The position numbers and the translations under genes are program-made. This document shows, piece after piece, positions 43,736 to 52,829 of a DNA stretch of 64,000 bases (its first letter is position 1; every line of letters starts with the position of its first letter). This DNA comes from Microbacterium amylolyticum (lineage in GTDB: Bacteria > Actinomycetota > Actinomycetes > Actinomycetales > Microbacteriaceae), in contig NZ_CP049253.1 of NCBI RefSeq assembly GCF_011046975.1, forward strand, positions 744,001-808,000, in the 5' to 3' direction. Below the pieces are notes generated by a model that did no database searches, was not told where the DNA came from, and worked only from the letters and a program-made list of their open reading frames with translations.

Positions 43736-44770
43736 TCAGGCAGCGCCGTCGAACATACTCGTGACGGAACCGTCATCGAAGACCTCCTGAATGGCGCGCG
43801 CGAGAAGCGGCGCGGCCGAGAGGACCGTGAGGCTGTCGAAGCGGTGATGCGGAGGAATCGGCACGGTGTCGGTAACAACAACGCGGTCGATCGCCGGGTC
43901 CTGCAGGCGTTCCACGGCGGGGTCCGAGAAAATCGCGTGGGTTGCCCCAACGATGACCTTCTTGGCGCCGTTCTCCTTGAGCGCGCGCGCCGCCTTCTGG
44001 ATCGTGCCGGCGGTGTCGATCATGTCGTCAACGAGGAGGCACGTGCGCCCCTCGACCTGTCCGACGATCTCGTGCACAGAGATCTGGTTCGCGACCTTCG
44101 GGTCACGTCGCTTGTGAATGATGGCGAGCGGAGCAAGCAGCGAGTCGCTCCACGTGTCGGCAACACGAACGCGTCCCATGTCGGGAGAAACAACCGTGAG
44201 TGTTTCGCGGTCTTCCTCCGTGAGCGTCTCCTGGAAGTGCTTGAGCAGAACCGGCTTCGCGAACAGGTGATCGACGGGACCGTCGAAGAACCCCTGGATC
44301 TGCGACGCGTGCAAATCGACACTCATGATGCGATCGGCGCCGGCCGTGGCAATGAGGTCGGTGACAAGGCGGGCGGAAATCGGCTCGCGGCCGCGGCCCT
44401 TCTTGTCCTGACGGGAGTACGGGTAATACGGCAGGACCACCGTGACGCGCTTCGCCGAGGCCCGTTTGAGCGCGTCAAGCATGATCAGCGTTTCCATCAA
44501 GTCTTCGTTGATGTTTTCGCCGAAGCTCTGCAGGAGGAAGACATCGGTTCCGCGCATCGACACCTCGAAGCGCGTGTAGATCTCTCCTGCGGCAAATGTG
44601 CGGCACTCCGTTGGAGCGAGCTCGATACCGAGGTTCGCCGTGACGTCGCGAGCGAGCTCAGGATGCGAACGCCCGGAGACCACCACCAGACGCTTCTTCG
44701 TCTTCTGAACCTTGCCCGGGGCGATGCCCCGCTCGAGGTCGAGGTCAACGGTCTTATTCTTGCCCGTCAT
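43736..44770 (-). CDS. prs: Ribose-phosphate pyrophosphokinase
   Basis: Makes PRPP from ribose-5-phosphate and ATP for nucleotide, His and Trp synthesis; 344 aa. Key motifs: VVSGRSHPELA, GENINEDLMETL, PYYPYSRQDKK, the metal-binding VDLHASQIQGFF and the PRPP loop LLVDDMIDTAGT. The start at 44770 yields an N-terminal extension of about 25 residues relative to typical Prs, common in actinobacteria; the first 17 bases overlap the glmU end. The standard actinobacterial glmU-prs pair. Confidence 0.96.
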   Translation of the reverse strand: MTGKNKTVDLDLERGIAPGKVQKTKKRLVVVSGRSHPELARDVTANLGIELAPTECRTFAAGEIYTRFEVSMRGTDVFLLQSFGENINEDLMETLIMLDALKRASAKRVTVVLPYYPYSRQDKKGRGREPISARLVTDLIATAGADRIMSVDLHASQIQGFFDGPVDHLFAKPVLLKHFQETLTEEDRETLTVVSPDMGRVRVADTWSDSLLAPLAIIHKRRDPKVANQISVHEIVGQVEGRTCLLVDDMIDTAGTIQKAARALKENGAKKVIVGATHAIFSDPAVERLQDPAIDRVVVTDTVPIPPHHRFDSLTVLSAAPLLARAIQEVFDDGSVTSMFDGAA

Positions 44771-46220
44771 CGGTCGCTTTCTCTGAGTCTCGAGCACGCT
44801 CTGCGGCTTCTGCTGCCGCCGTACCCGCTCTGTTCTTCTCGACCCACCCCTGGAGGTTCCGCTGGGGTGCAACGCTTAGGCCGAGCGCGCCGGGCGGAAC
44901 ATCTTTTCGGATGACCGCGCCTGCGCCCGTCTTTGCGCCGTCGCCCAGTCTAACGGGGGCGATGAGAACCGTATGTGAGCCGGTGTGCACATGGTCGCCG
45001 ATAACGGTGCGGTGCTTCGCCACATCGTCATAGTTCGCCGTGATCGCTCCGGCACCGAGATTGACACCAACACCGATCTCGGTGTCGCCAACGTAGGACA
45101 GGTGAGGAACCTTGCTGCCATCGCCGACAGTCGAGTTCTTGATCTCGACGAACGTTCCGGCTTTAGCCCCGCGACCGAGAACGGCGCCCGCGCGCAAATA
45201 CGCCCACGGACCGACGTTCGCGCCCGCGCCGATAACGGCGAGGTTCGCATCAGAACGGCGCACAACGGCGCCCTCCCCCACTTCGGTATCGACGATTGAC
45301 GTGTCCGGACCGATCGTTGCGCCCGTTGACACATGCGAGGCGCCGAGAATGTGGGTATTCGGCAGAATCGTCACGTCTTGTTCGAACGTGGCCGTGTCAT
45401 CGATCCACGTGGTGTGTGGGTCTTGAACCGTGACCCCACCGGCTTCCCATCGCCGGATGACGCGCTGGTTCAGCATGCGCCCCGCTTCCGCGAGCTGGCG
45501 GCGATCGTTCACGCCCAGCGCTGCTGATGCATCGGGCGCGGAAACGGCGGCAATGCCGTGACCGTCTGCGCGAAGAATGCGGATGACGTCGGTGAGGTAC
45601 ATCTCGCGGGCCTCGTTGTCGATGCCAACGTCCGCGAGAGCGCGGCGCAGCTCGGGCGCGCGAAACACATAAACGCCCGCGTTGATCTCGGTGACCGCGG
45701 CCTCTTCTGCCGTCGCCCCCTTCTGCTCAACGATGCGGGCGACAAGACCCGAGGCGTCTCGGATCACGCGGCCGTATCCGTGCGGGTCCGCCAGCTCGGC
45801 GCTCAAGAGCGTTGCGGCGGCGGCGCGACCCGCGTGTTCGGTAAGCAGCGAGCGGAAGATATCTGGCTCGATCAGGGGGACATCGCCCGAAAGAACGAGA
45901 ACATCACCATCGAACTCTGCCGGAAGCGCCTCGACGCCCAGTTGGACAGCGCGCCCCGTTCCCGGAATGTCGTCCTGATCGACGGCGATGACGCCGGGGT
46001 AGTCCTCAAGAGAGGCAACAACCTCTTCCCGCTTGTGGCGAACCACAACGCGCACGTGTGCGGATCCGAGCGCCTCCGCCGAGCTGAGTACGTGTCCGAG
46101 AAGCGTTCGCCCCCCGATGCGATGTAGAACCTTGGGCGTATCCGACTTGAGGCGGGTGCCTTGACCAGCCGCCATCACCACGATCGCCAGCTGGCGCTGG
46201 CCCTCACCGTTTTTCGTCAC
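44754..46220 (-). CDS. glmU: Bifunctional GlmU (GlcN-1-P acetyltransferase / GlcNAc-1-P uridyltransferase)
   Basis: Final two steps to UDP-GlcNAc for cell wall, 488 aa. The uridyltransferase loop is VVMAAGQGTRLKSDTPKVL near the start; the C-terminal half is a left-handed beta-helix of hexapeptide repeats (including KAGTFVEIKNSTVGDGSKVP and GAGAITANYDDVAKH). The GTG at 46220 is the only start that keeps the complete first strand without running into the tRNA-Gln gene. It stands one base after the mature tRNA end. Overlaps prs by 17 bases. Confidence 0.96.
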   Translation of the reverse strand: MTKNGEGQRQLAIVVMAAGQGTRLKSDTPKVLHRIGGRTLLGHVLSSAEALGSAHVRVVVRHKREEVVASLEDYPGVIAVDQDDIPGTGRAVQLGVEALPAEFDGDVLVLSGDVPLIEPDIFRSLLTEHAGRAAAATLLSAELADPHGYGRVIRDASGLVARIVEQKGATAEEAAVTEINAGVYVFRAPELRRALADVGIDNEAREMYLTDVIRILRADGHGIAAVSAPDASAALGVNDRRQLAEAGRMLNQRVIRRWEAGGVTVQDPHTTWIDDTATFEQDVTILPNTHILGASHVSTGATIGPDTSIVDTEVGEGAVVRRSDANLAVIGAGANVGPWAYLRAGAVLGRGAKAGTFVEIKNSTVGDGSKVPHLSYVGDTEIGVGVNLGAGAITANYDDVAKHRTVIGDHVHTGSHTVLIAPVRLGDGAKTGAGAVIRKDVPPGALGLSVAPQRNLQGWVEKNRAGTAAAEAAERARDSEKATDDGQE

Positions 46221-46221
46221 G

Positions 46222-46293
46222 CTCCGCCACCAGGATTCGAACCCGGACCTCACGGCTCCAAAGGCCGTCGTGCTGCCATTACACCATGGCGGA
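46222..46293 (-). tRNA. tRNA-Gln (anticodon UUG)
   Basis: 72-nt cloverleaf on the minus strand: acceptor TCCGCCA/TGGCGGA, discriminator G, anticodon stem ACGGC/GCCGT enclosing CUUUGGA (anticodon UUG, positions 34-36), T-loop TTCGAAT. CCA is not encoded. It lies directly upstream of glmU, a conserved actinobacterial arrangement. Confidence 0.96.
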
Positions 46294-46395
46294 CTACGGC
46301 TGACGCCGCCCTATAAGTCTTGCATGAACGACGAGGGGAAACGTGAATGCGATGCGCACAGCGCGTAAGAGGGCGAGACACGCGATAATCATCGG

Positions 46396-46899
46396 ATGGG
46401 CAGTGAACATGATGAGGTCGATCGGATCGTCGGGGCGTGGAGCGCCGAACGACCCGACCTCAACTTCTCACCGATGGAGGTGCTCTCCCGCGTGGACCGC
46501 CTGTCGCATCATCTCGACAGGGAACGACGCGAGGCGTTTCGCCGTACCGACATCGAACCGTGGGAGTGGGATGTTCTCTCAGCCCTGCGCCGCGCGGGAG
46601 ACCCGTTCCGGCTCAGCCCCAAGCAGCTCCTGCAACAGACCCTTGTCTCGAGCGGGACGATGACCAACCGCATCGATCGTCTGCGCGAGCGCGGCCTCGT
46701 CGAGCGAGCCACAGACCCGGCCGATCGGCGCGGCGTCCTCGTGACGCTCACCGACGAGGGGCGGACGCGCGTGGACGCGGCAATCACCAGGCTCATCGAC
46801 GCAGAGTCGGATCTTCTGCAGTCGATGTCAACTCACGACCAGAAGCGGCTGGGCGGACTCCTCCGCCAGCTGCTCATCTCGTTCGACGGAAAGGCGTAA
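46396..46899 (+). CDS. MarR-family transcriptional regulator
   Basis: 167 aa winged-helix repressor. The DNA-binding core is visible: PWEWDVLSALRRAGDPFRLSP, recognition-helix region QTLVSSGTMTNRIDRLRERG, and the wing ERATDPADRRGVLVTLT. Long terminal helices for dimerisation flank it. It lies seven bases upstream of an ABC-F gene, suggesting autoregulated control of that gene, perhaps in response to a small inhibitor. Confidence 0.92.
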   Translation: MGSEHDEVDRIVGAWSAERPDLNFSPMEVLSRVDRLSHHLDRERREAFRRTDIEPWEWDVLSALRRAGDPFRLSPKQLLQQTLVSSGTMTNRIDRLRERGLVERATDPADRRGVLVTLTDEGRTRVDAAITRLIDAESDLLQSMSTHDQKRLGGLLRQLLISFDGKA

Positions 46900-46906
46900 C
46901 GCGCAC

Positions 46907-48697
46907 ATGGCCCACCTCATCGGAGGCGAGGACCTGCGGGTCGACTTCCCCGCGAAAACCGTTCTCGACGGCGTCACGGTCGGAGTGGCCGACGGCGACC
47001 GCGTCGGCATTGTGGGACGCAACGGCGACGGCAAATCAACGCTCATGAAGGTGCTGATGCAGCGCATGGCGCCCCATGACGGACGCGTCACGCAGAGGAA
47101 CGCGTTGCGGGTCGGAATGCTGGCGCAGGAAGACGATCTTCCCGGCGGCGGAACGGTTCAGCACGCGATCGTCGGCGATGCCGATGAACATACCTGGCTG
47201 GGCGACGCGCGCATCCGCGATGTTCTCGACGGGCTCACAGGAGACCTCGATCTCGCGGCCGATGTCACGAGCCTCTCTGGCGGACAGCGTCGCCGCGTCG
47301 CCCTCGCGAAGCTCCTCGTCGGCGACTGGGATGTGATCGCTCTTGACGAGCCCACCAACCACCTGGATGTTGAAGGAATCTCCTGGCTGGCGCAGCACCT
47401 CGATCGCCGCTGGCAGAAGAATCAGGGCGCGCTGTTGCTGGTGACCCACGACCGGTGGTTCCTCGATGCCGTGTGCACACGCATGTGGGAAGTGCACGAC
47501 GGAATCGTCGACCCCTTCGAGGGCGGATATGCCGCGTACGTTCTGCAGCGTGTCGAGCGACAGCGGCAGGCGGCTGTCGCGGAAGAAAAGCGACAGAACA
47601 TCATGCGTAAGGAGCTCGCGTGGCTGCGACGCGGCGCCCCCGCCCGCACATCAAAGCCGAAGTTCCGCATCGATGCCGCCAATCAGCTGATCGAGAACGA
47701 GCCACCCGTGCGCGATGCCGTTCAGCTGACGCAGCTGGCAACGGCTCGCCTCGGCAAGGACGTCGTCGACCTGTTGGATGCCGGCGTCGTGTACGACGAG
47801 CGCGACGTTTTGAATGATGTCACCTGGCGCATCGCCCCGGGAGAACGCACAGGAATCCTCGGCGCGAACGGTGCCGGAAAGTCAACTTTGCTCGGCCTGA
47901 TCTCAGGTGCCGTCGAACCCACATCGGGTCGCGTCAAACGAGGAAAGACCGTACGAATCGCGTACCTGGATCAGCGACTCAAGGAGCTCGATGAGGTACG
48001 CGAACTACGGGTACGAGAAGTTCTCGCGCGGCAGAAATCGTCCTACGTCTCAGGCGACAAGGAACTCTCACCGTCGCAGCTGCTGGAACGACTCGGATTT
48101 CGCACCAGTGAGCTGTCGACGCCGGTAAAGGACCTCTCGGGCGGACAGAAGCGCCGTCTGCAGCTGCTGCTCGTTCTGCTCAACGAGCCGAATGTGCTGA
48201 TCCTGGACGAGCCCAGCAACGATCTCGACACCGACATGCTCGCGGCGATGGAAGACCTGCTCGATTCTTGGCCGGGGACGTTGCTGGTCGTCAGCCACGA
48301 TCGTTACTTGCTCGAGCGCGTCACGGATCAGCAGTACGCGGTCCTCGACGGCCGGTTTCGACATCTTCCCGGCGGAGTCGATCAGTACCTCGAACTGCGT
48401 GCCGCCCAGGCTGCGTCCGGCTCCTCCCCCGGAAACAAGCAGGCGCAGACGACAGCGACCGCGGAACCGGAGCTGTCGGGTTCCGAGCGGCGCTCGGCAG
48501 AAAAAGAGCTGAGCGCGATCGAGCGCAAACTCGCGAACCTGCAGGTGAAGGTCAAAGCAACGCACGCAGAGATGGCGGCGCACGATCAGGGTGACTTCGA
48601 AGGTCTCGGCATTCTCAATGGCAAGCTCCGCGATCTCCAGGAGCAAAACGACGCCCTCGAAGAACGCTGGCTAGAGCTGAGCGAACTCCTCAGCTGA
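46907..48697 (+). CDS. ABC-F family ATPase (Uup-like)
   Basis: Soluble twin-ATPase that acts on ribosomes rather than as a transporter, 596 aa. Two nucleotide-binding domains: GIVGRNGDGKSTL / LSGGQRRRVALAK / VIALDEPTNHLD, and GILGANGAGKSTL / LSGGQKRRLQLLL / VLILDEPSNDLD. There is no membrane domain. The C-terminus (about 530-596) is a coiled coil, as in Uup. The final eight bases overlap the convergent sigma-factor gene. A housekeeping translation-factor role is likely; antibiotic ribosome protection is possible given the coupled MarR gene. Confidence 0.92.
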   Translation: MAHLIGGEDLRVDFPAKTVLDGVTVGVADGDRVGIVGRNGDGKSTLMKVLMQRMAPHDGRVTQRNALRVGMLAQEDDLPGGGTVQHAIVGDADEHTWLGDARIRDVLDGLTGDLDLAADVTSLSGGQRRRVALAKLLVGDWDVIALDEPTNHLDVEGISWLAQHLDRRWQKNQGALLLVTHDRWFLDAVCTRMWEVHDGIVDPFEGGYAAYVLQRVERQRQAAVAEEKRQNIMRKELAWLRRGAPARTSKPKFRIDAANQLIENEPPVRDAVQLTQLATARLGKDVVDLLDAGVVYDERDVLNDVTWRIAPGERTGILGANGAGKSTLLGLISGAVEPTSGRVKRGKTVRIAYLDQRLKELDEVRELRVREVLARQKSSYVSGDKELSPSQLLERLGFRTSELSTPVKDLSGGQKRRLQLLLVLLNEPNVLILDEPSNDLDTDMLAAMEDLLDSWPGTLLVVSHDRYLLERVTDQQYAVLDGRFRHLPGGVDQYLELRAAQAASGSSPGNKQAQTTATAEPELSGSERRSAEKELSAIERKLANLQVKVKATHAEMAAHDQGDFEGLGILNGKLRDLQEQNDALEERWLELSELLS

Positions 48698-49973
48698 GCT
48701 CGGCGAGCAGCTCGTTCAGCAGAACATCCTCGGCAGCGTTTCCCGGGAGATCGAGAGCCCGCCGAAAGGCAGCAGCCGCCTGCGCGGTCTGGCCCAGCTC
48801 ACCGAGGGTTGTTGCTCGAGCGATGTGAAATGGACGAAAGCGCGCCATCGCCGCATCACCCGTCATCTCGTCGAGCATCCTCAGGCCGACCTCGAACCCC
48901 TGCGCCCGCCCGCACGCGATGGCGTGCCCGAGACGGACAACGGGGCCGGGCTCATACGCCCCGAGCATGCGGTACAGCACGGCGATCTGCGCCCAGTCAG
49001 TACTGTCGATGCTCTCCGCTTCCGCGTGGACAGCCGCGATAGCCGCCTGAATGGCACAGGAACCGGCCCCTGGGGAGCCCGCTGCCATCTCGGCCAGCCG
49101 CGCGCCCTCCGACACGAGCTCTGCCGCCCACAGCGACCGGTCCTGGTCGGCCAGCGGGACAGGGCGTCCGGAGCCGTCTACGCGTGCGGGACGCCGTGCC
49201 TGCGTCAGCAACAGCAGCGACAGCAAACCCGCGGTCTCCGCTGATCCTGGCATCAGCGCGTACAACATACGAGCCAGACGGATCGCCTCTTCCGTGAGGT
49301 CGTCACGGGTGTGCTCCGGCCCGGTCGACCGCGCGAAACCCTCGGAGAACATCAGCAGGACAACCTGCAAAACACCGCTCAATCGCTCCGGAAGATCTCG
49401 GTGTCGCGGAACGCTGAAGCGGATTCCCAGCGTACGAATCCGCTTCTTCGCACGGATGAGACGTTGCTGCATGGTCGGAACGGGTACCAGCAGAGAGTGG
49501 GCTACCTCCACCGTTGTGAGTCCCGCAAGAAATCGCAACATCAGCGCGGCGCGATCATCGGCGGAAAGAGCCGGGTGAGCACAGGCGAAGAACAAACCGA
49601 GCCGGTCGTCCACCCCGCTCTCGTCCTCCCGCACATCTGCCGGATCATCGGCGCCGTGCGACGCTCCGACACGAAACGCATCGTGTCGAAGCTCAGCGAC
49701 CTTTTGCTGCTGAACCGCGTCGCGCCGCACGACGTCGATCGCGCGGCGCTTCGCCGCCGTCATCAGCCAGGCGGCGGGTACGGCGGGCACACCCGTTTTC
49801 GGCCAACTGCGCAATGCCCGCACCGTGGCATCCTGCAGCGCGTCCTCCGCGAGGTCCAGGTCTCCGAAGCGACGTGTCAGCGCCGCGATGATCGATGTGC
49901 GCTCATCACGTGTCAGCGCCGCGGCGGTGCCAACGGCAGATCCGTCGGCACCGCTCAGACGTGCGTCCGGCAT
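48690..49973 (-). CDS. ECF sigma factor with C-terminal extension (ECF42-like)
   Basis: Alternative RNA polymerase sigma factor, 427 aa. Region 2 is near the start (RFGDLDLAEDALQDATVRALRSW, then AAWLMTAAKRRAIDVVRR) and region 4 near 165-200 (VAHSLLVPVPTMQQRLIRAKKRI). The following 220 residues form the helical TPR-like extension (DUF6596 type, ending with LPGNAAEDVLLNELLAEL) that defines ECF42. This group has no anti-sigma factor and is usually encoded beside a DGPF/YciI protein, as here (three-base gap). Regulon and trigger unknown. Confidence 0.9.
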   Translation of the reverse strand: MPDARLSGADGSAVGTAAALTRDERTSIIAALTRRFGDLDLAEDALQDATVRALRSWPKTGVPAVPAAWLMTAAKRRAIDVVRRDAVQQQKVAELRHDAFRVGASHGADDPADVREDESGVDDRLGLFFACAHPALSADDRAALMLRFLAGLTTVEVAHSLLVPVPTMQQRLIRAKKRIRTLGIRFSVPRHRDLPERLSGVLQVVLLMFSEGFARSTGPEHTRDDLTEEAIRLARMLYALMPGSAETAGLLSLLLLTQARRPARVDGSGRPVPLADQDRSLWAAELVSEGARLAEMAAGSPGAGSCAIQAAIAAVHAEAESIDSTDWAQIAVLYRMLGAYEPGPVVRLGHAIACGRAQGFEVGLRMLDEMTGDAAMARFRPFHIARATTLGELGQTAQAAAAFRRALDLPGNAAEDVLLNELLAELS

Positions 49974-49976
49974 GGC

Positions 49977-50327
49977 TCAGTAGGGCGCGACGGCACGAAT
50001 CTCGACGTGACCGCCGGGAGCCGAACCCGGGCTCTTCTTCGCCCAGTCGATCGCCTCGTCGATGCCGGGAACATCGATGATGTAGCCACCCCCGACGAAT
50101 TCACGTACCTCGGCGTACGGCCCCGATGACACAACACGCTCGCCGGCGCCGTCCGTTTGCACGATGACACCGGCGGCCGCGTCGTCCTCGAGAGCGAACG
50201 AGGTGACCACGACGCCCGCCTCGGTGATCTCCTTGTCGAACGCGAAAAACTCTTCGGGGCTGGCTCCGCCGTCCTCACCACAGTTCGGATCGTCGACGTG
50301 TCCCATCAGCAGCAGTGCGTACTTCAC
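49977..50327 (-). CDS. YciI/DGPF-domain protein
   Basis: 116 aa ferredoxin-like-fold protein of the YCII/DGPF family: MKYALLLMGHVDD start, central VVSSGPYAEVREFVGGGYIIDV (the DGPF-type motif appears as SGPY), and DEAIDWAKKSP. The ribosome site is excellent (AAGGAGG). It precedes the ECF42 sigma gene by three bases; ECF42 factors are known to drive expression of DGPF genes. Its biochemical role is not established. Confidence 0.9.
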   Translation of the reverse strand: MKYALLLMGHVDDPNCGEDGGASPEEFFAFDKEITEAGVVVTSFALEDDAAAGVIVQTDGAGERVVSSGPYAEVREFVGGGYIIDVPGIDEAIDWAKKSPGSAPGGHVEIRAVAPY

Positions 50328-50474
50328 AGTTCCTCCTTGGTAGCGCCCGTAGCAATAACGGGCGATGGCGCCGGACCGAACGACCCGACACCATGATGAC
50401 GAACACGCATGCCGGATATCGACAGCCTCCGCACAATTCGTTGTCCCAGTTTTTCGAAGCGCCCTGGTCTCTGA

Positions 50475-52001
50475 CTACACCGCGAAGCGAATGCTCTCGC
50501 CAGGGCGCAGTTGCGCCGCGGCATCGGTGTCGATGACGACGGCGATCACGGGATACCCACCCGTCACGGGGTGGTCGGGCCCGAAGATGACCGGCATCCC
50601 GGACGGCGGGACCTGGATCGCGCCACGCACCATCCCCTCGCTGGGAAGCTCCCCCTGCCGACGCCGCAACGCTCGTCCGTCGGCAGCCGACTCGAGCCGG
50701 ATTCCCACGCGGTTCACCTCATCGCTGACAACCCACGACATACCCAGAAACGCATCGAACTCGCCGTCGGGTAACCACTCGGTGCGCGGACCAGGGATGA
50801 CACGCAGGGTGCGGGTTTCGGTAGCGGGCTCTTCCGGCGCTCCCACGGCTCCGGCCGTCGAGGAACCCACCGCGAGCATCTGCCCCGCCGCGAGCGCGGG
50901 CGTGCCGATTCCGCTGAGCGTGTCGGCGGAGCGGCTTCCGAGAAAGGCCGGAACATCGATGCCGCCGCGAACGGCGACGTAGGTCAGGAGACCGTGATCC
51001 GGCGTTCCGACCGTCAGCGTTTCCCCATTGCGGAGGAGAAACGGAGATCCGAAGGCGATCTCTTCCTCGCCAATGTGAGCGCCGGCGATGGCGCCCGTGA
51101 GAGCGAGAACCTGGTCGCCACGGGCCGTGACCGTGAGACCGCCCAGCAAGGACTCGATCACGGCCGCGTCTCGATCGTTTCCGACGAGGCGATTGGCCGA
51201 CAGCGCTGAAGCGGTGTCGGCGGCACCGGACGCGGTAACACCCAGATCGGCGTGGCCGGGACGCCCTCGGTCTTGAACGAGCGATCGCGGACCGGGCGCG
51301 TCAATCTGTAGCCCGTGTGCGCTGTCCGGTGCTGACATATCCGGCTCCGCCGAGCGCTGCGCTCTGGTTGCCGACGCAATCGTCGTGGTGGCGCGAACAG
51401 CACGAAAGCGCACGGTATCCCCCGGACGGACAAGGGCGGGGGAATCGCGTCTCTGATCCCACATGGCCGCATCGGTGCGGCCAATCAGCCGCCACCCGCC
51501 CGGTGACGCCCGCGGGTAGACCGCCGAAAACTCGCCCGCGAGCCCAACAGATCCTGCCGGAACGTGGGTGCGAGGAGTTTCCCGGCGAGACACCTGGAGA
51601 CGGGTGTCGCCGTCGGCCAGATACGCGAAGCCGGGCGCAAAACCGCCGAATGCTGCCCGCCACGGAGTGTCCGTATGTGCGTTAATGACCGCCGCAACAG
51701 ACATGCCGGTCATGTCCGCGACGTCGGCAAGATCCTCGCCGTTGTACTCAACCTCGATCTCGATGTCTCGACCCGCCGCAACCTCGTTCTCGGGAACCTC
51801 GAGAACAGGGATGATGGCCTCCGCACGGCGCGCATGGCGAGCGGTCTGAAACGTCACGAGGACGGTCCGCGCTGCCGCGACCGCGTCGAGCTGCCCCGCC
51901 AGCGGCTCGGCGAGAAGGCGGGCGTGAAGCGCCATCACGCCGGCGAGGGACGGTGCTTCCAGAAGAAGCCCCCGCTCCCCTGCCCGCCGCATCTCGGTCA
52001 C
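50475..52001 (-). CDS. pxpBC: 5-oxoprolinase subunits B and C fused (PxpB-PxpC)
   Basis: ATP-dependent 5-oxoproline hydrolysis with PxpA, 508 aa. Residues about 1-200 are PxpB/KipI-like (RRAGERGLLLEAPSLAGVMALH; FGGFAPGFAYLADGD; PAGSVGLAGEFSAVYPRASPGGW). Residues about 220-508 are PxpC/KipA-like (PGPRSLVQDRGRPGHADLGV; PDHPVTGGYPVIAVVIDTDAAAQLRPGESIRF). These are normally two genes. The GTG at 52001 has GGAGAAGAGG just upstream; a GTG at 52028 is open but adds a non-family leader. It follows pxpA by 46 bases. Confidence 0.93.
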   Translation of the reverse strand: MTEMRRAGERGLLLEAPSLAGVMALHARLLAEPLAGQLDAVAAARTVLVTFQTARHARRAEAIIPVLEVPENEVAAGRDIEIEVEYNGEDLADVADMTGMSVAAVINAHTDTPWRAAFGGFAPGFAYLADGDTRLQVSRRETPRTHVPAGSVGLAGEFSAVYPRASPGGWRLIGRTDAAMWDQRRDSPALVRPGDTVRFRAVRATTTIASATRAQRSAEPDMSAPDSAHGLQIDAPGPRSLVQDRGRPGHADLGVTASGAADTASALSANRLVGNDRDAAVIESLLGGLTVTARGDQVLALTGAIAGAHIGEEEIAFGSPFLLRNGETLTVGTPDHGLLTYVAVRGGIDVPAFLGSRSADTLSGIGTPALAAGQMLAVGSSTAGAVGAPEEPATETRTLRVIPGPRTEWLPDGEFDAFLGMSWVVSDEVNRVGIRLESAADGRALRRRQGELPSEGMVRGAIQVPPSGMPVIFGPDHPVTGGYPVIAVVIDTDAAAQLRPGESIRFAV

Positions 52002-52047
52002 GGCCTCTTCTCCGCAGCCCGGGTCCACACGCTGGCTCGCCGAGTGA

Positions 52048-52806
52048 TCATGCGAACCTCACAATCTCGACGCCAGCCTCATCGAGCGTTCTGCGCACTT
52101 CGGCGGCCATCGCCACCGCGCCAGGGGTGTCCCCGTGCACGCAGACACTCTCGGCGTCGACACGCACCAGCTCCCCGGTTGCGGCGCGAACGACTCCTTC
52201 TGTGACGAGGCGCAGCACGCGCTCCGCGACAGCGGACACATCATGAATGACGGCGCCGGGCTCCCGGCGAGGAACAAGCTCGCCCCCGGCGGTGTACGCA
52301 CGGTCCGCGAAGGCCTCGCGCACGACGCGCAGCCCGGAGCGCTCGGCGATGTCCAGCACGAGAGATCCCGGGAGCCCAACAAGCGGAAACGATGCATCGA
52401 CGTCGCGAACGGCGTCAACGACGGCGCGGGCATGCCCCTCGTGCCGAACGATCGCGTTGTACAGGGCGCCGTGCGGTTTGACATACCGGACGGCGACACC
52501 CTCGGCCGCCGCAAGCGCCTGCAACGCCCCGATCTGGTAGACGATGTCTGCCGCGAGTTCCGCCGGCGCGCAATCGAGAAAGCGTCGTCCGAAACCCGCG
52601 CGGTCCCGGTACCCAACGTGAGCGCCGACGCTCACGTTTGCCCCACGCGCGGAGCGGAGCGTCGCCCGAATTCCCGCTGGGTCGCCCGCGTGGAACCCGC
52701 AGGCGACGTTGGCGCTGGAGATACTCGGAAGTATGGCGGCGTCGTCGCCCATCGTCCAGGCCCCGAAAGACTCACCGACGTCGCTGTTCAGATCGATGCG
52801 TGCCAT
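52048..52806 (-). CDS. pxpA: 5-oxoprolinase subunit A (LamB/YcsF)
   Basis: 252 aa. The family start [21 protein letters not shown] is intact, then [47 protein letters not shown] and [17 protein letters not shown]. With PxpBC it cleaves 5-oxoproline (a spontaneous product of Gln and glutathione turnover) to glutamate. Located between ispE and pxpBC on the same strand. Confidence 0.96.
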   Translation of the reverse strand: MARIDLNSDVGESFGAWTMGDDAAILPSISSANVACGFHAGDPAGIRATLRSARGANVSVGAHVGYRDRAGFGRRFLDCAPAELAADIVYQIGALQALAAAEGVAVRYVKPHGALYNAIVRHEGHARAVVDAVRDVDASFPLVGLPGSLVLDIAERSGLRVVREAFADRAYTAGGELVPRREPGAVIHDVSAVAERVLRLVTEGVVRAATGELVRVDAESVCVHGDTPGAVAMAAEVRRTLDEAGVEIVRFA

Positions 52807-52829
52807 CTTCCGAACCTATCGCGACGGGC

